A DNA stretch of 40,482 nt from Candidatus Thorarchaeota archaeon (GTDB lineage Archaea; Asgardarchaeota; Thorarchaeia; Thorarchaeales; Thorarchaeaceae). Both the position numbers and the translations under genes were made by a program. The stretch is taken from the NCBI GenBank assembly GCA_020348985.1, contig CP070761.1, positions 3,018,214 to 3,058,695 on the forward strand, given 5' to 3'. How positions within the stretch are numbered: the stretch's first letter is position 1; every line of letters begins with the position of its first letter. Of this stretch, positions 1 through 9,000 are shown one piece after another. The notes below the pieces were generated by a model, which saw nothing but the letters and a program-made list of their open reading frames with translations, was not told the DNA's origin and did no database searches.

Positions 1-1
1 G

Positions 2-202
2 AATTCGATAGATATTCAGATGAACCAGCTGGCATTCGCATGGGTTCTGAGACATCCAGAAATCTCCTCAACTATAATGGGAGCCAGAACCCCGGAGCAA
101 GTAGCGTCAAATACGGAGGCTTCTGGAATCAAACTTGAAGACAGTGTCCTAGAGAAAATTGATCAAATCATGGACAATGTACCCAAACAGTACTTTCAAT
201 GA
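2..202 (+). CDS. Aldo/keto reductase, C-terminal fragment (5' end outside window)
   Basis: The open frame runs in from the left edge and ends at TGA 200-202. The visible 66 residues contain AFAWVLRHPEISSTIMGART followed by PEQVASN. This is the last alpha/beta unit of the aldo/keto reductase TIM barrel, where the GAR-T-EQ-N segment binds the 2'-phosphate and adenine of NADPH. The family reduces aldehydes and ketones with NADPH in the cytosol. The catalytic Asp-Tyr-Lys-His tetrad would lie upstream, so the substrate cannot be judged. The stop codon is 4 bases from the end of the convergent surface-protein gene. The family call is secure; anything more specific is not. Confidence 0.85.
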   Translation, partial: NSIDIQMNQLAFAWVLRHPEISSTIMGARTPEQVASNTEASGIKLEDSVLEKIDQIMDNVPKQYFQ

Positions 203-206
203 AGGC

Positions 207-3200
207 TCATAGACCCTCGGTGAAATCGTCCAGCATATCTCGCCAGTCTTCTTCCTTCTTCTCCTTCGTCCCTTGCTTTATGATTCTATAAGCTGCTAGA
301 GCAATGACTACAATTGCCGCGAGGGAGGCGATCTGGATAATAGGATTATCAATGGTGATGCCAGGCACATTTTCGTTGATTTGAATCAGCACCGAATCTG
401 ATGTGCTCCCGCCCGTTTCGTCGTGGGCTATTGCAGTGATGTTGTAAACTCCATGAGGTAGGCCGCTGACATCATAGGTTATTTCAGACCCATTCCATTC
501 ACCTTGTTCCACGATGGTGCCATTCACAAGAATCTCATAACTTTCTGGAAACGGAGAGGAGAAGCTCCACGTGATAGCCCCCGTCCCCTCGTCAAAGGAG
601 GAATCGCCTGGTGATTGACTCAGACGCGGGGCGTCTACTGCTAAGACTCTGACAATCAAGGTGTCTGAAGCCGAGTTCATATCGACATCATAGAGAACAA
701 GAGTCACATTGTGAGAACCAAATGATAGTCCATCAATATTGACAGATAAAGTCGTGGTGCTCCAGTCCCCCTCGGTCATTATTGATCCGTTGTGTAGACA
801 CATGTAATGGAATGGATTCTCATCATATGTGCTCCATACAGCTGTGTTACCAGTATCACCATAGGTGTATTCAATGTCTGGAGGACCGAGAATCTGAGGT
901 GGATTGAGCTCGTATACGACCCATACGATGACAGTATCATTTGCCGTCTTGCCACCAGTGTCGTAGACAACCATTGTTACATTGTACCTTCCATGAGCAA
1001 GGCCGCTAATGTTGACGTTGATGCTTGATCCAGCCCAAGGACCCTCAACAAGAACACTGCCGTTAAGATAGACAGTATAACTGTCAGGATTGGCATCACT
1101 GGGACGCCAAACAACAAAGCCTAGTCCCAGACTTTCAACGTACTTGATGTCTGCCGGAGAGTCAATTGTCGGCGGTGGATTGAATGTCACGGTTACGAAC
1201 ACTGTGTCTGATGCAGAGCCGCCACTGGAATCCCAGACAGTCATTGTCATGTTGTGATATCCTACAGAGAGACCGTCTATGACTATAACAATGGGTGAAG
1301 ACCATGTGCCGGAATCAAATAGACTTCCATTGTGCAGAACCTCATAGTTTGTTGGATTCTCAGTCACAGGGTTCCACGTAATAGCATGTCCTGTTGTACC
1401 TTCAATGTAACCTACATCGGAAGGACTGTTGATTAGCGGTATTCCTGACTCCAGTACGGTGACAAGAACAGAATCACTCCCAGTGTTAGAATCAATGTCT
1501 GTCACAATCAGTGTATAATTCCATAAACCTGGTGCTAGTCCACTAACAGATATGTAGATAAACGACGTACCGTAAACTGAGCCGGCAATCGATGAGCCGT
1601 TTCTAAACACCTGATGGGAGACATAGTAGTCTTCCTGAAGTGTCCAATTGATGAAATTCCCCGCTTCTCCTTCCACATAGTAGATGTCCGCAGGACTGCC
1701 GATGACCGGGTTCCGATTATCAGTGACATAGACCATAACCGTATCAGTGGAGTTGATGGAACTGGAATCACCCACAATCAAGGTGAAGTTATAGGTGCCG
1801 CGAGTTAGGTAATCCGTACTCCATGAGATTGCAGAACCATTCCATGATCCCGAATCAACCGACACCCCATCTTGAAGAATCTCGAATATATCCGGATACT
1901 GATCCCAGGGACTCCAGACTATCAGGGTGTCAGGGTCCCACTCACCGCGGTAGATATCTGGAGGACTATCTATACTGGGTGGGGTGGTTTCCCAAACAAC
2001 ATGCACGATGACAGTGTCTGAAGCATTGTTGCCGGTAGTGTCCCAGACAATCAACGTGTAGTTGTGGTCTCCGATGGCCAGGCCGTCCACCAAGATTGAA
2101 ATGTCAGTGCCTGCCCATGGACCTGAAGCCTCCTCTGTACCGTTCTTCAGGATTTGGTAGCTTGAAGGATAGTTGTCGGCTGCAGGCCAAGTTAACCAGT
2201 TACCAGTAGACCCCTCGCCGTAAGTTATGTCAGTTGGCGAACCTGGGTCTGGAGGGGTCAAATCCAAGACTTCAACGATTACTTCATCAGCAGACCAGAA
2301 ACCGTTCTCGTCATATACAATTATGGTGAAGTTGTAGGCACCCTTTGCATATCCTGTAAGATTGAACAGAATCGTAGGACCAGTCCATGTGTTATTGGCA
2401 ACCTCAGACGAGTTCTCCAAAACCAAGTATGTGCCGGGATGGTCGTCGCTGACAGTCCACGTGATGTTCACGTCCAATTGGCCCTCTGCCATTTGGAGGT
2501 CCGGCGGTGTATCAACTATTGGCGGATCTGTCTCAATGACCTCAACGATAACCGTGTCAGAGTTGTTGTATCCACTCAAGTCCCAGACAATCAGTGTGTA
2601 GTAGTAGACACCTACTGAGAGACCATCAAGAACCGTTGTAATGCTTGAGTTGTCCCAAGGCCCGGATGCAATGGAGGAGTTGTCTCTCAGCAGGTCGTAG
2701 CTGCTAGGGTGAGAAGTCTCTGGATCCCAGGTTATGTTGTATCCAGTCTCGCCCAAGAGAAACGAGACATCAGGAGGATTATCAATCATTGGCACATCTG
2801 GATTCCAAACTGTTACCCAAACTATGTCATACGCCTCATTTGACTCTGTATCCCAGACCACAACGGTGTAGTTGTAGGTTCCGAGAGAGAGACCATCGAT
2901 AGAGATGTTGACGAACGTTGTGTGAAACTGTGCGCTCGCATCCTGAAGACCATCCTTGAGAACCAGCGCGTTCAGAATGTGGGGATCTGATACATTCCAC
3001 CGGATAACATTCCCGGTCTGACCCACAAAGTACAGAATGTCCGCGGGACCGTCAATAGAAGGTGGAGTTGTGTCTTCAACAGTGACAAACACGGCATCGG
3101 AGACATTGTGCCCATATTGGTCATGAACTACAATAGTGAGGTTGTAGACTCCAAGCGTTAGGCTGTCGATTCCAATGACGATTGGAAAGCCGTCCCAAAC

Positions 3201-6200
3201 GGATGTATGATTGAATGCCTCCTCTATGTACAAGGTATAGTGCGAAGGATAGTTGTCGGACGGTGTCCATGTGACGTTATTCCCTGTAGTGCCTTCAGTC
3301 ATGGTGAAATCCGAAGGACTATCGATGGTTGGAGGTGTGGTGTCGACGTACACAGTAACCCAGACTAGGTCAGCGTTCCAATTGCCAGCAAGGTCAACGA
3401 CATAGATTGTGTAGTTGTGTGCCCCCAAAGGGAGTCCTGACACAGAGACTTGTATGTCTCCTCCGCCCCACGGACCGCTCGCTACTGATATTCCGTTTCT
3501 GAACACCTCATATGAATTGGGATGATCGTCTCTTGGGGCCCATACCAAATTGGGGACTGCATCTCCGAAGTCATATTCGACATCAGCGGGATTGTCAATA
3601 GTTGGATCTGCCGTGTCGTAGACTTCGGGGAACCGGTCGACAGAACTGGCTGTTCCGGGTACATCGTAGTCGCCGAGTCCCGAGTAGTCGGACCACTTGT
3701 TTCCTAGCGGACCACCATTATCCCAGGTATTGCTGAATCCATTGTCCAGCGCATTGCCCATTCCGTTGTATGCGATTATGTTACCAAAGACAATATGACC
3801 TGAGCAACCCGCACCTATCTCTATTCCATACCATGTGTTGTTTCGGATTGTGTTGTTGATCATCTTACAGTTGGACGATGTCTCGATTAGAATGCCTCTA
3901 TAGTATCCATCGCACAGCAGGTTTAGAATCACAGTTACATTGTTGCTTTCTCGAATGTGTATATTCCCATAATGATGGTTGCTATAGAACTCGTTTTGCT
4001 GAACAATTGTGTGTTCAACGTAGTCTAGTTCTAGTCCTTCTTCCCCACAATCGAAAGCGGTGTTGTTCCAGATTTCGCAGTAGTCCGAATTGAATACAAC
4101 AATACCAGCTGAGCCACTGTTGTCTATTGTGCAATTGGAGATTGCGGTTCTGTTCGCGCCGTTGAGATAGATCCCGTGTCCTAACGAGTCAATCGAAGTG
4201 CAGTTCGTGAGGATTGAATCCGTCGAGTCATAGATGTAGATTCCATGATTCGATGTCAGAATCGTCCCATTGTAGACAGAACAGTCAGAACTCACGACGA
4301 TCCGGATTCCATTGATTCCGCAATCACTAATCGTGAAGTTCCTAACAGTGCAATTCGTGCAGCTTTCGAAGTTCACGCCAAGCTCGTACGCTGTGTTCAC
4401 AGTAATGTTGAATACGACTATGTCGCGACAGTAGTAAAGCGAAATGCCCTCTGATACATTCCAGAACTCACCAGAGAAGACCTGCATGTTCTCACAGTTT
4501 GCCAAGGCAATGTGGCCGTAACCTGTCGCATCAAGATTGCCACCAGTGAGGTTCGCAAAGAAACCAATTGGTCGGTCATTAATCCAATTGTTATTGACAT
4601 CGATGTACTGGTTGTCCAAATGCACTCCTGAACGAAACAGCACATTGTCGCATACTTGATGACCCTGTCCGCCCCAGATGGCGATACCCATTCGGCAGTC
4701 TTCAATGTAACTTGCATTTACGACACAGTTGTTGGTCTGGTACACATGAATAGCGTTTGTGCAGTTTCTTACGGTGTTGTCGAACGCTATTGAGTTAGGA
4801 CTGTACCTGAACCAGATTCCGTGAGATGCTCCGTTCTCAACTGTGTTATTAATGCATACAGCATATGGCGACCATTGTAGTTGTATCGAGTATTGTGAGG
4901 GACTCAAAATGGTTGTATTGATGATGCTACATGAAGACGAGTAGTTGGCAAAGATGCCCTTTGAGACTGTAGCTTCATTAAGGATGATTTCACAGCTATC
5001 AACTCTAGTGAAGTCTGACCGTTGGATGAAGAGACCATTCGAGATGTCGGCAATGTCACATTGTTCCAAGAGAACGTTGTATGAATCATTGATGAGGACA
5101 CCCCATGATCCACCTGTGAGTACCGAGTCTAGAATCGAGACATTGATTGCGTCTATAATGAGCCTATCTCCGTCACTTCGTGCCTTGAAAGTACAGTTGT
5201 CAATCCTAGTGTTGTTAGACAGATTGATGTAGAGCGTGTGCGAGGAGCTCCCGCCATACCCTATTGAGTTGTCAGCGTAGTTGTTGACGAATGTGTTATT
5301 GTCACTATACCAGATGTTCAAACATGTGGTGCTTTCATTGATGTGATTGTCAGCAATATAAGCGTCCCAGACCCGATCTAACCACAGCCCGTTCCAGGTG
5401 CTGTAGATTGTGTTCCCCACGAAGCTGTTGTTGTAGCAAACTTGGATGTACATGCCGCACCAAGCATCATGAAAGATATTTCCAACTATCGTCGCATTTG
5501 ATGACGCATAGTTCTGGATTGTACCATATGATCCAAGCACCCCTACGCCCATGTTATTACCGAATTCATTGTCGGTGATGTTTGCACCGTAACAGCCCCA
5601 AAGTGCAGTCTGCTCATAATTGTACAACAGTGTATTGTTCTCCATGAGACAGAACTCGTTATGATAGAGGAAGACTCCCTCGAAATTGTAGCTGAACTGG
5701 CTGTCCTCTACATGACAATTGGAGCCATCAACAATCCAAGCTCCAAAGTGATTGTAGTAGGACGTAATTCCCGAAATGGTAACATTGTCAGAGTAAATCA
5801 CAGCACAACCAATTGAGGAGTTGCTGAAGTCTAGTCCTGAGACTGCAATCTCGCTGCAGTCCACAAGCCAGACCTGACCTGCAGTTCCAGGAACGCTATT
5901 CAAATCGACACCATTCCAATATACCAAGTCTCTGCCATTAACCGTATTCAGAGAAATGTTGTGCTTCCAATTCGGAAGAGGAAGACCACCCATTGTTTGC
6001 CAGTTGACACATTTGAGGTTCATCGCCAGGCCACAATCTTGGAAGATATTGTCCAAAACTGTGACATTTGTTGATTCTTGAAGATTGACCCCTGCCTCCG
6101 AAAAAGACACAATACTGTTGTCACGTATCAGAGGACCATTAGTGCAGTTCTCTGCCTGAACTCCAACTGGCCCAGCAGAGATCTGGTTGTTGTAGATGTC

Positions 6201-7424
6201 AACAGAAGAATCATAGAGAGACAGTATCAGAATTGCTTGTTCTCCCGAATTCGTTATAGTGTTGTTGAATACGATGGATTCGCTGGTGCCATACAGGTGG
6301 ATTCCAGAGCGAGTGCTCGCTTTGATAGTATTGTTGAACAGAAGAACATTGGATGAATTGGAAATGAGGACGCCATCACCCGAGTTTTGAAATGTATTGT
6401 TCCTAATGACAATCGCGTCGGAGTAGTAAGCATTCAATCCGTGAATTCCAATGTCTGTCATTATGCAATCGACCACAGAGATGTTTTCAGACTCGCTCAT
6501 TCCTATTCCATATACTGGACTACGGTCGAGCCTCGCGAGGTTTACTCCCCTTACAGTTGATTTGTTACTTTCAATGATTGAGACACCTGACCATGCGTCT
6601 AGAATATCCATGTCACTTATAGTGCAATTAGTGCTCTGACATAACTGAATGGTGCTTCCTGCCTTCGAAAAGTAGCCATCAGCAATTGTGACATTCCTGC
6701 TGTCGTGGACTATGATTTGGGCATAAGGAGTTCCTGAAATTGTCGTATTCTCTATGCCTTCGAAGTAGCCAATGGGTTCGCTGTCTATGAGGTTGTTGGC
6801 AAAGGTGACGTTGACCCCTCGTTCCATTCGGATTCCTGACCTTGTGAACATGTTATTCTCTATTATTGAGTCATCCGCATATTGACAATAGAGACTTGCG
6901 GAGTCAAACGCGTTGCTCGAGACAACGAATCCAGTCGAATAGTAAATGGCTAGGTTATTCAGGAACGTGTTATTCGTAATAACCAGATTATCACAAGAGC
7001 TAACATATACATCCCTCCATCCGCTAACGAAGGTGTTATTGAAAAGGTGCACATTATCCGCACCCCAAAGATTCACTGGCACTCCGGTTCCTCCGAAGAG
7101 ACAGTGTTGAATAGCGACATGCCTTGTTGTGGTTTGCAGCGTCACAACCGACTCTTCTGTTGAGCCAGTGTAATCACACCACTCAATCAGATAGGGGTGT
7201 GTAGAGTTCCCATATCCTGGAAGACCTAGAGCGTCAAGTTCTGCATCGCTTGTGACGTTGATTTCAGGCCTGATTATATAGTCGCTGACAGAGAATCTAC
7301 GTGTGGACTCATAGGCTACTTCAGTATCCGGATTCCCTCCAGGTACACCGAACACTGCTAGCATGCAGATTAGAAGGATGCAGACTCTGATTGGAGTCAC
7401 AATGCTGGAGGCCAAACCCCTCAC
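207..7424 (-). CDS. Giant surface protein: NosD-like beta-helix, 12 Ig-like repeats, C-terminal anchor
   Basis: This 2405-residue protein is read from a GTG at 7424. Residues 1-30 form a signal peptide with a hydrophobic core (VCILLICMLAVFG). Residues about 60-1230 are a long series of 22-25 residue right-handed beta-helix turns rich in NNTF, NCTI and IVFNNT steps, closing with the NosD-like segment GNKWSDYSGLGDYD. Residues about 1265-2350 hold 12 tandem domains of about 90 residues that begin PP-IDSPADI-Y-EG-TGN-I-W and end YNYTLIVWD-GN-SDTV-V-V. A membrane helix (IASLAAIVVIALAAY, about 2360-2378) and a charged 20-residue cytoplasmic tail follow. Sequons (N-x-S/T) are very frequent, which fits N-glycosylation on the cell exterior. 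The role is probably surface layer, adhesion or glycan binding; no catalytic motif was recognised. The gene stands alone and converges with the reductase at the left edge. Confidence 0.9.
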   Translation of the reverse strand: MRGLASSIVTPIRVCILLICMLAVFGVPGGNPDTEVAYESTRRFSVSDYIIRPEINVTSDAELDALGLPGYGNSTHPYLIEWCDYTGSTEESVVTLQTTTRHVAIQHCLFGGTGVPVNLWGADNVHLFNNTFVSGWRDVYVSSCDNLVITNNTFLNNLAIYYSTGFVVSSNAFDSASLYCQYADDSIIENNMFTRSGIRMERGVNVTFANNLIDSEPIGYFEGIENTTISGTPYAQIIVHDSRNVTIADGYFSKAGSTIQLCQSTNCTISDMDILDAWSGVSIIESNKSTVRGVNLARLDRSPVYGIGMSESENISVVDCIMTDIGIHGLNAYYSDAIVIRNNTFQNSGDGVLISNSSNVLLFNNTIKASTRSGIHLYGTSESIVFNNTITNSGEQAILILSLYDSSVDIYNNQISAGPVGVQAENCTNGPLIRDNSIVSFSEAGVNLQESTNVTVLDNIFQDCGLAMNLKCVNWQTMGGLPLPNWKHNISLNTVNGRDLVYWNGVDLNSVPGTAGQVWLVDCSEIAVSGLDFSNSSIGCAVIYSDNVTISGITSYYNHFGAWIVDGSNCHVEDSQFSYNFEGVFLYHNEFCLMENNTLLYNYEQTALWGCYGANITDNEFGNNMGVGVLGSYGTIQNYASSNATIVGNIFHDAWCGMYIQVCYNNSFVGNTIYSTWNGLWLDRVWDAYIADNHINESTTCLNIWYSDNNTFVNNYADNSIGYGGSSSHTLYINLSNNTRIDNCTFKARSDGDRLIIDAINVSILDSVLTGGSWGVLINDSYNVLLEQCDIADISNGLFIQRSDFTRVDSCEIILNEATVSKGIFANYSSSCSIINTTILSPSQYSIQLQWSPYAVCINNTVENGASHGIWFRYSPNSIAFDNTVRNCTNAIHVYQTNNCVVNASYIEDCRMGIAIWGGQGHQVCDNVLFRSGVHLDNQYIDVNNNWINDRPIGFFANLTGGNLDATGYGHIALANCENMQVFSGEFWNVSEGISLYYCRDIVVFNITVNTAYELGVNFESCTNCTVRNFTISDCGINGIRIVVSSDCSVYNGTILTSNHGIYIYDSTDSILTNCTSIDSLGHGIYLNGANRTAISNCTIDNSGSAGIVVFNSDYCEIWNNTAFDCGEEGLELDYVEHTIVQQNEFYSNHHYGNIHIRESNNVTVILNLLCDGYYRGILIETSSNCKMINNTIRNNTWYGIEIGAGCSGHIVFGNIIAYNGMGNALDNGFSNTWDNGGPLGNKWSDYSGLGDYDVPGTASSVDRFPEVYDTADPTIDNPADVEYDFGDAVPNLVWAPRDDHPNSYEVFRNGISVASGPWGGGDIQVSVSGLPLGAHNYTIYVVDLAGNWNADLVWVTVYVDTTPPTIDSPSDFTMTEGTTGNNVTWTPSDNYPSHYTLYIEEAFNHTSVWDGFPIVIGIDSLTLGVYNLTIVVHDQYGHNVSDAVFVTVEDTTPPSIDGPADILYFVGQTGNVIRWNVSDPHILNALVLKDGLQDASAQFHTTFVNISIDGLSLGTYNYTVVVWDTESNEAYDIVWVTVWNPDVPMIDNPPDVSFLLGETGYNITWDPETSHPSSYDLLRDNSSIASGPWDNSSITTVLDGLSVGVYYYTLIVWDLSGYNNSDTVIVEVIETDPPIVDTPPDLQMAEGQLDVNITWTVSDDHPGTYLVLENSSEVANNTWTGPTILFNLTGYAKGAYNFTIIVYDENGFWSADEVIVEVLDLTPPDPGSPTDITYGEGSTGNWLTWPAADNYPSSYQILKNGTEEASGPWAGTDISILVDGLAIGDHNYTLIVWDTTGNNASDTVIVHVVWETTPPSIDSPPDIYRGEWDPDTLIVWSPWDQYPDIFEILQDGVSVDSGSWNGSAISWSTDYLTRGTYNFTLIVGDSSSINSTDTVMVYVTDNRNPVIGSPADIYYVEGEAGNFINWTLQEDYYVSHQVFRNGSSIAGSVYGTSFIYISVSGLAPGLWNYTLIVTDIDSNTGSDSVLVTVLESGIPLINSPSDVGYIEGTTGHAITWNPVTENPTNYEVLHNGSLFDSGTWSSPIVIVIDGLSVGYHNMTMTVWDSSGGSASDTVFVTVTFNPPPTIDSPADIKYVESLGLGFVVWRPSDANPDSYTVYLNGSVLVEGPWAGSSINVNISGLAHGRYNVTMVVYDTGGKTANDTVIVWVVYELNPPQILGPPDIEYTYGDTGNTAVWSTYDENPFHYMCLHNGSIMTEGDWSTTTLSVNIDGLSFGSHNVTLVLYDVDMNSASDTLIVRVLAVDAPRLSQSPGDSSFDEGTGAITWSFSSPFPESYEILVNGTIVEQGEWNGSEITYDVSGLPHGVYNITAIAHDETGGSTSDSVLIQINENVPGITIDNPIIQIASLAAIVVIALAAYRIIKQGTKEKKEEDWRDMLDDFTEGL
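385..3630 (-). repeat. Twelve tandem ~270-bp units encoding Ig-like domains
   Basis: The membrane-proximal half of the giant surface protein is built from 12 consecutive units of about 90 codons. Each has a start of the type IDSPADI, a central W-P-D-P-Y-V-NG core, a GPW/GTW turn, a DGLS-G-YNYT strand and a final SDTV-V-V strand. The units have diverged at protein level (for example TDPPIVDTPPDLQMAEG against TTPPTIDSPSDFTMTEG), so this is an old array, not a recent amplification. The fold assignment to Ig-like/fibronectin-like beta-sandwiches is inference from the strand pattern. Confidence 0.85.
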
Positions 7425-7566
7425 CTAACACCATAGAGGTCACTTAGCTCAAAAGCTGGCTGCAACCTTAGCATCAGGGGGCAATCCACCTAATGATAGT
7501 TTCGTGTGATTTTCAGGGCCCATCCGTCACGTTGATGTAATTCGTAATCCGAGAGATTATGTTCTC

Positions 7567-8061
7567 TCACTCTGGGGGAACCGAAAATCTAGGTGTCAGT
7601 TTTATGCATGGTTCAGATCTTCGGCACCCGTAGAAGGTGAAGTCTGAACAACTAACGCACATAGCAGTGTCATCAGGTGCCCCGTTCACTGATGCATCTA
7701 TGGCTCTGGTTGCTTCGAGACTGGCCATCAATGAGTCGTTTGGACCGCTCTCCATGGACTGACGAAAGTGACGGAGGATCTCCTTAGATTCCTCTTTGTG
7801 ACCAAGGTCGTCAAGGACTAGAGCGAACTCAATCCAGTAGTGGACACGTTCGGGCTTTAGAGAAAGCGCAGTTCTCAAAGCCTGTTCGGCCTCGCCTGGC
7901 CGATTCTCTAGTCTCAAATGACAACCCAAAAGAAACCAAGATTGAGCATCATTTGGAAATGCCGCAACGCGAATTCGAAGGTCGTTCTCGTAGGTTGGGG
8001 ATGTCGTAGCTCGGGGATCCGAGCTTGATGAGTCGTTGTCTTCGCTTCCTTCCTCTTGCAC
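7567..8061 (-). CDS. Small TPR protein with C-terminal four-Cys motif
   Basis: This 164-residue cytosolic protein starts at GTG 8061, with a GGGAGG Shine-Dalgarno about 9 bases upstream. Residues 1-25 are acidic and Ser-rich, probably disordered. Residues about 35-101 form roughly two tetratricopeptide repeats (SWFLLGCHLRLENRPGEAEQ, then a W-EFALVLDDLGHKEES unit), which normally bind partner proteins. The C-terminus carries CVSCSDFTFYGCRRSEPC, a C-x2-C-x7-C-x5-C pattern that could bind a metal such as zinc. The gene is divergent from the HAD hydrolase and follows the giant surface protein gene. A start further upstream is possible, but the Shine-Dalgarno favours this one. No specific function is recognised. 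Confidence 0.75.
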   Translation of the reverse strand: MQEEGSEDNDSSSSDPRATTSPTYENDLRIRVAAFPNDAQSWFLLGCHLRLENRPGEAEQALRTALSLKPERVHYWIEFALVLDDLGHKEESKEILRHFRQSMESGPNDSLMASLEATRAIDASVNGAPDDTAMCVSCSDFTFYGCRRSEPCIKLTPRFSVPPE

Positions 8062-8242
8062 TTGGGCGCCCTCCCGGCGTCAACACAAGTTGCGACAGAA
8101 TTCAACGTGCAAACGGGAAGATAAAACCTTTGCAGGTGTATCGACAAAAGCCAGCTCACGGTCAAAAATCGAATTGTTTTGGCGCCAACTTCTAGAACGC
8201 GCATTCCGATAGAATCAAGTTACCCACGCCCACCGAAATCCT

Positions 8243-8992
8243 ATGGCAGCCATCGACTTGACCAACATCGACACGCTGATTTTTGATATTGGTGACACGC
8301 TCTATCACTCAAACACCAATCTTGTTGCCAACAATTTGAAGTTCCTAGCTGAACTTGGTTTGAAGGGCTCCAAGGAATTCACGGAGGAACTCATTGCGTG
8401 CGCAATCAAGGAAGTCGGCGATGGTTGGCTGCATGATTATATGTTAGAGCACAATGTGGACGAGTATTGGGAACCATCCAGAGAGATATGGGTTGAATAT
8501 GATCGCAAGTTCCTCGAGATCCTAGGAGTTGAGGGTAATCTTGACAAATTGGCAGATGACCTGCAAACGAAGTGGGACGAGTTCATTGCTGCGAAGAGGA
8601 CTCCTCTGGTCAATGGAGCAAGACAGACCGTTGAAGAGCTGCACTCCAGGGAATACAAATTGGGCATTGCATCGAACAGGTTTGGAGATCCAAGAGTGCT
8701 TTTGGAAAGGGAGGACCTGAAGAAGTTCTTCGGTTCCATCGAGTATACGAACGTCCCGGGCTACAAGAAACCGTCGCCTTACATGCTGTTGAAGGTCGCG
8801 ATTGAGTTGGGCTCTAATCCAAGAAGGTGCGCTTACGTGGGCAACATGGTAGAGTTTGATGTTGTGTCCGCACAAAGCGCCGACATGATGCCGATTCTCG
8901 TAACATACTGTAATCCGGAGCAAGAAGACTTGGCCCCGGAAGATGCAGTCATCCTTGGTGAGATCAGTAACCTCTTGGATTCGTTTCAGTGA
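8243..8992 (+). CDS. HAD-superfamily hydrolase
   Basis: This 249-residue cytosolic protein is probably a small-molecule phosphatase. Motif I is LIFDIGDTLY with nucleophile Asp15. Motif II is the Ser in GIASNRFG. Motif III is the Lys in GYKKPSP. Motif IV is YVGNMVEFDVVSA with the metal-binding Asp. A helical cap of about 90 residues lies between motifs I and II, as in subfamily I (C1 cap) enzymes. The residue two after the nucleophile is Gly17 rather than Asp, as in other DxGxT-type HADs, so the acid/base step may differ. The length is normal for the family. It is divergent from the TPR gene and convergent with the ATPase gene, so there is no operon context to suggest a substrate. Confidence 0.85.
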   Translation: MAAIDLTNIDTLIFDIGDTLYHSNTNLVANNLKFLAELGLKGSKEFTEELIACAIKEVGDGWLHDYMLEHNVDEYWEPSREIWVEYDRKFLEILGVEGNLDKLADDLQTKWDEFIAAKRTPLVNGARQTVEELHSREYKLGIASNRFGDPRVLLEREDLKKFFGSIEYTNVPGYKKPSPYMLLKVAIELGSNPRRCAYVGNMVEFDVVSAQSADMMPILVTYCNPEQEDLAPEDAVILGEISNLLDSFQ

Positions 8993-9000
8993 ATGGAAAG

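Noticed and set aside
385..3630. CRISPR-like or recent DNA repeat array in the Ig region
   Set aside because: The periodicity is at protein level with diverged DNA; units are about 270 bp and coding throughout.
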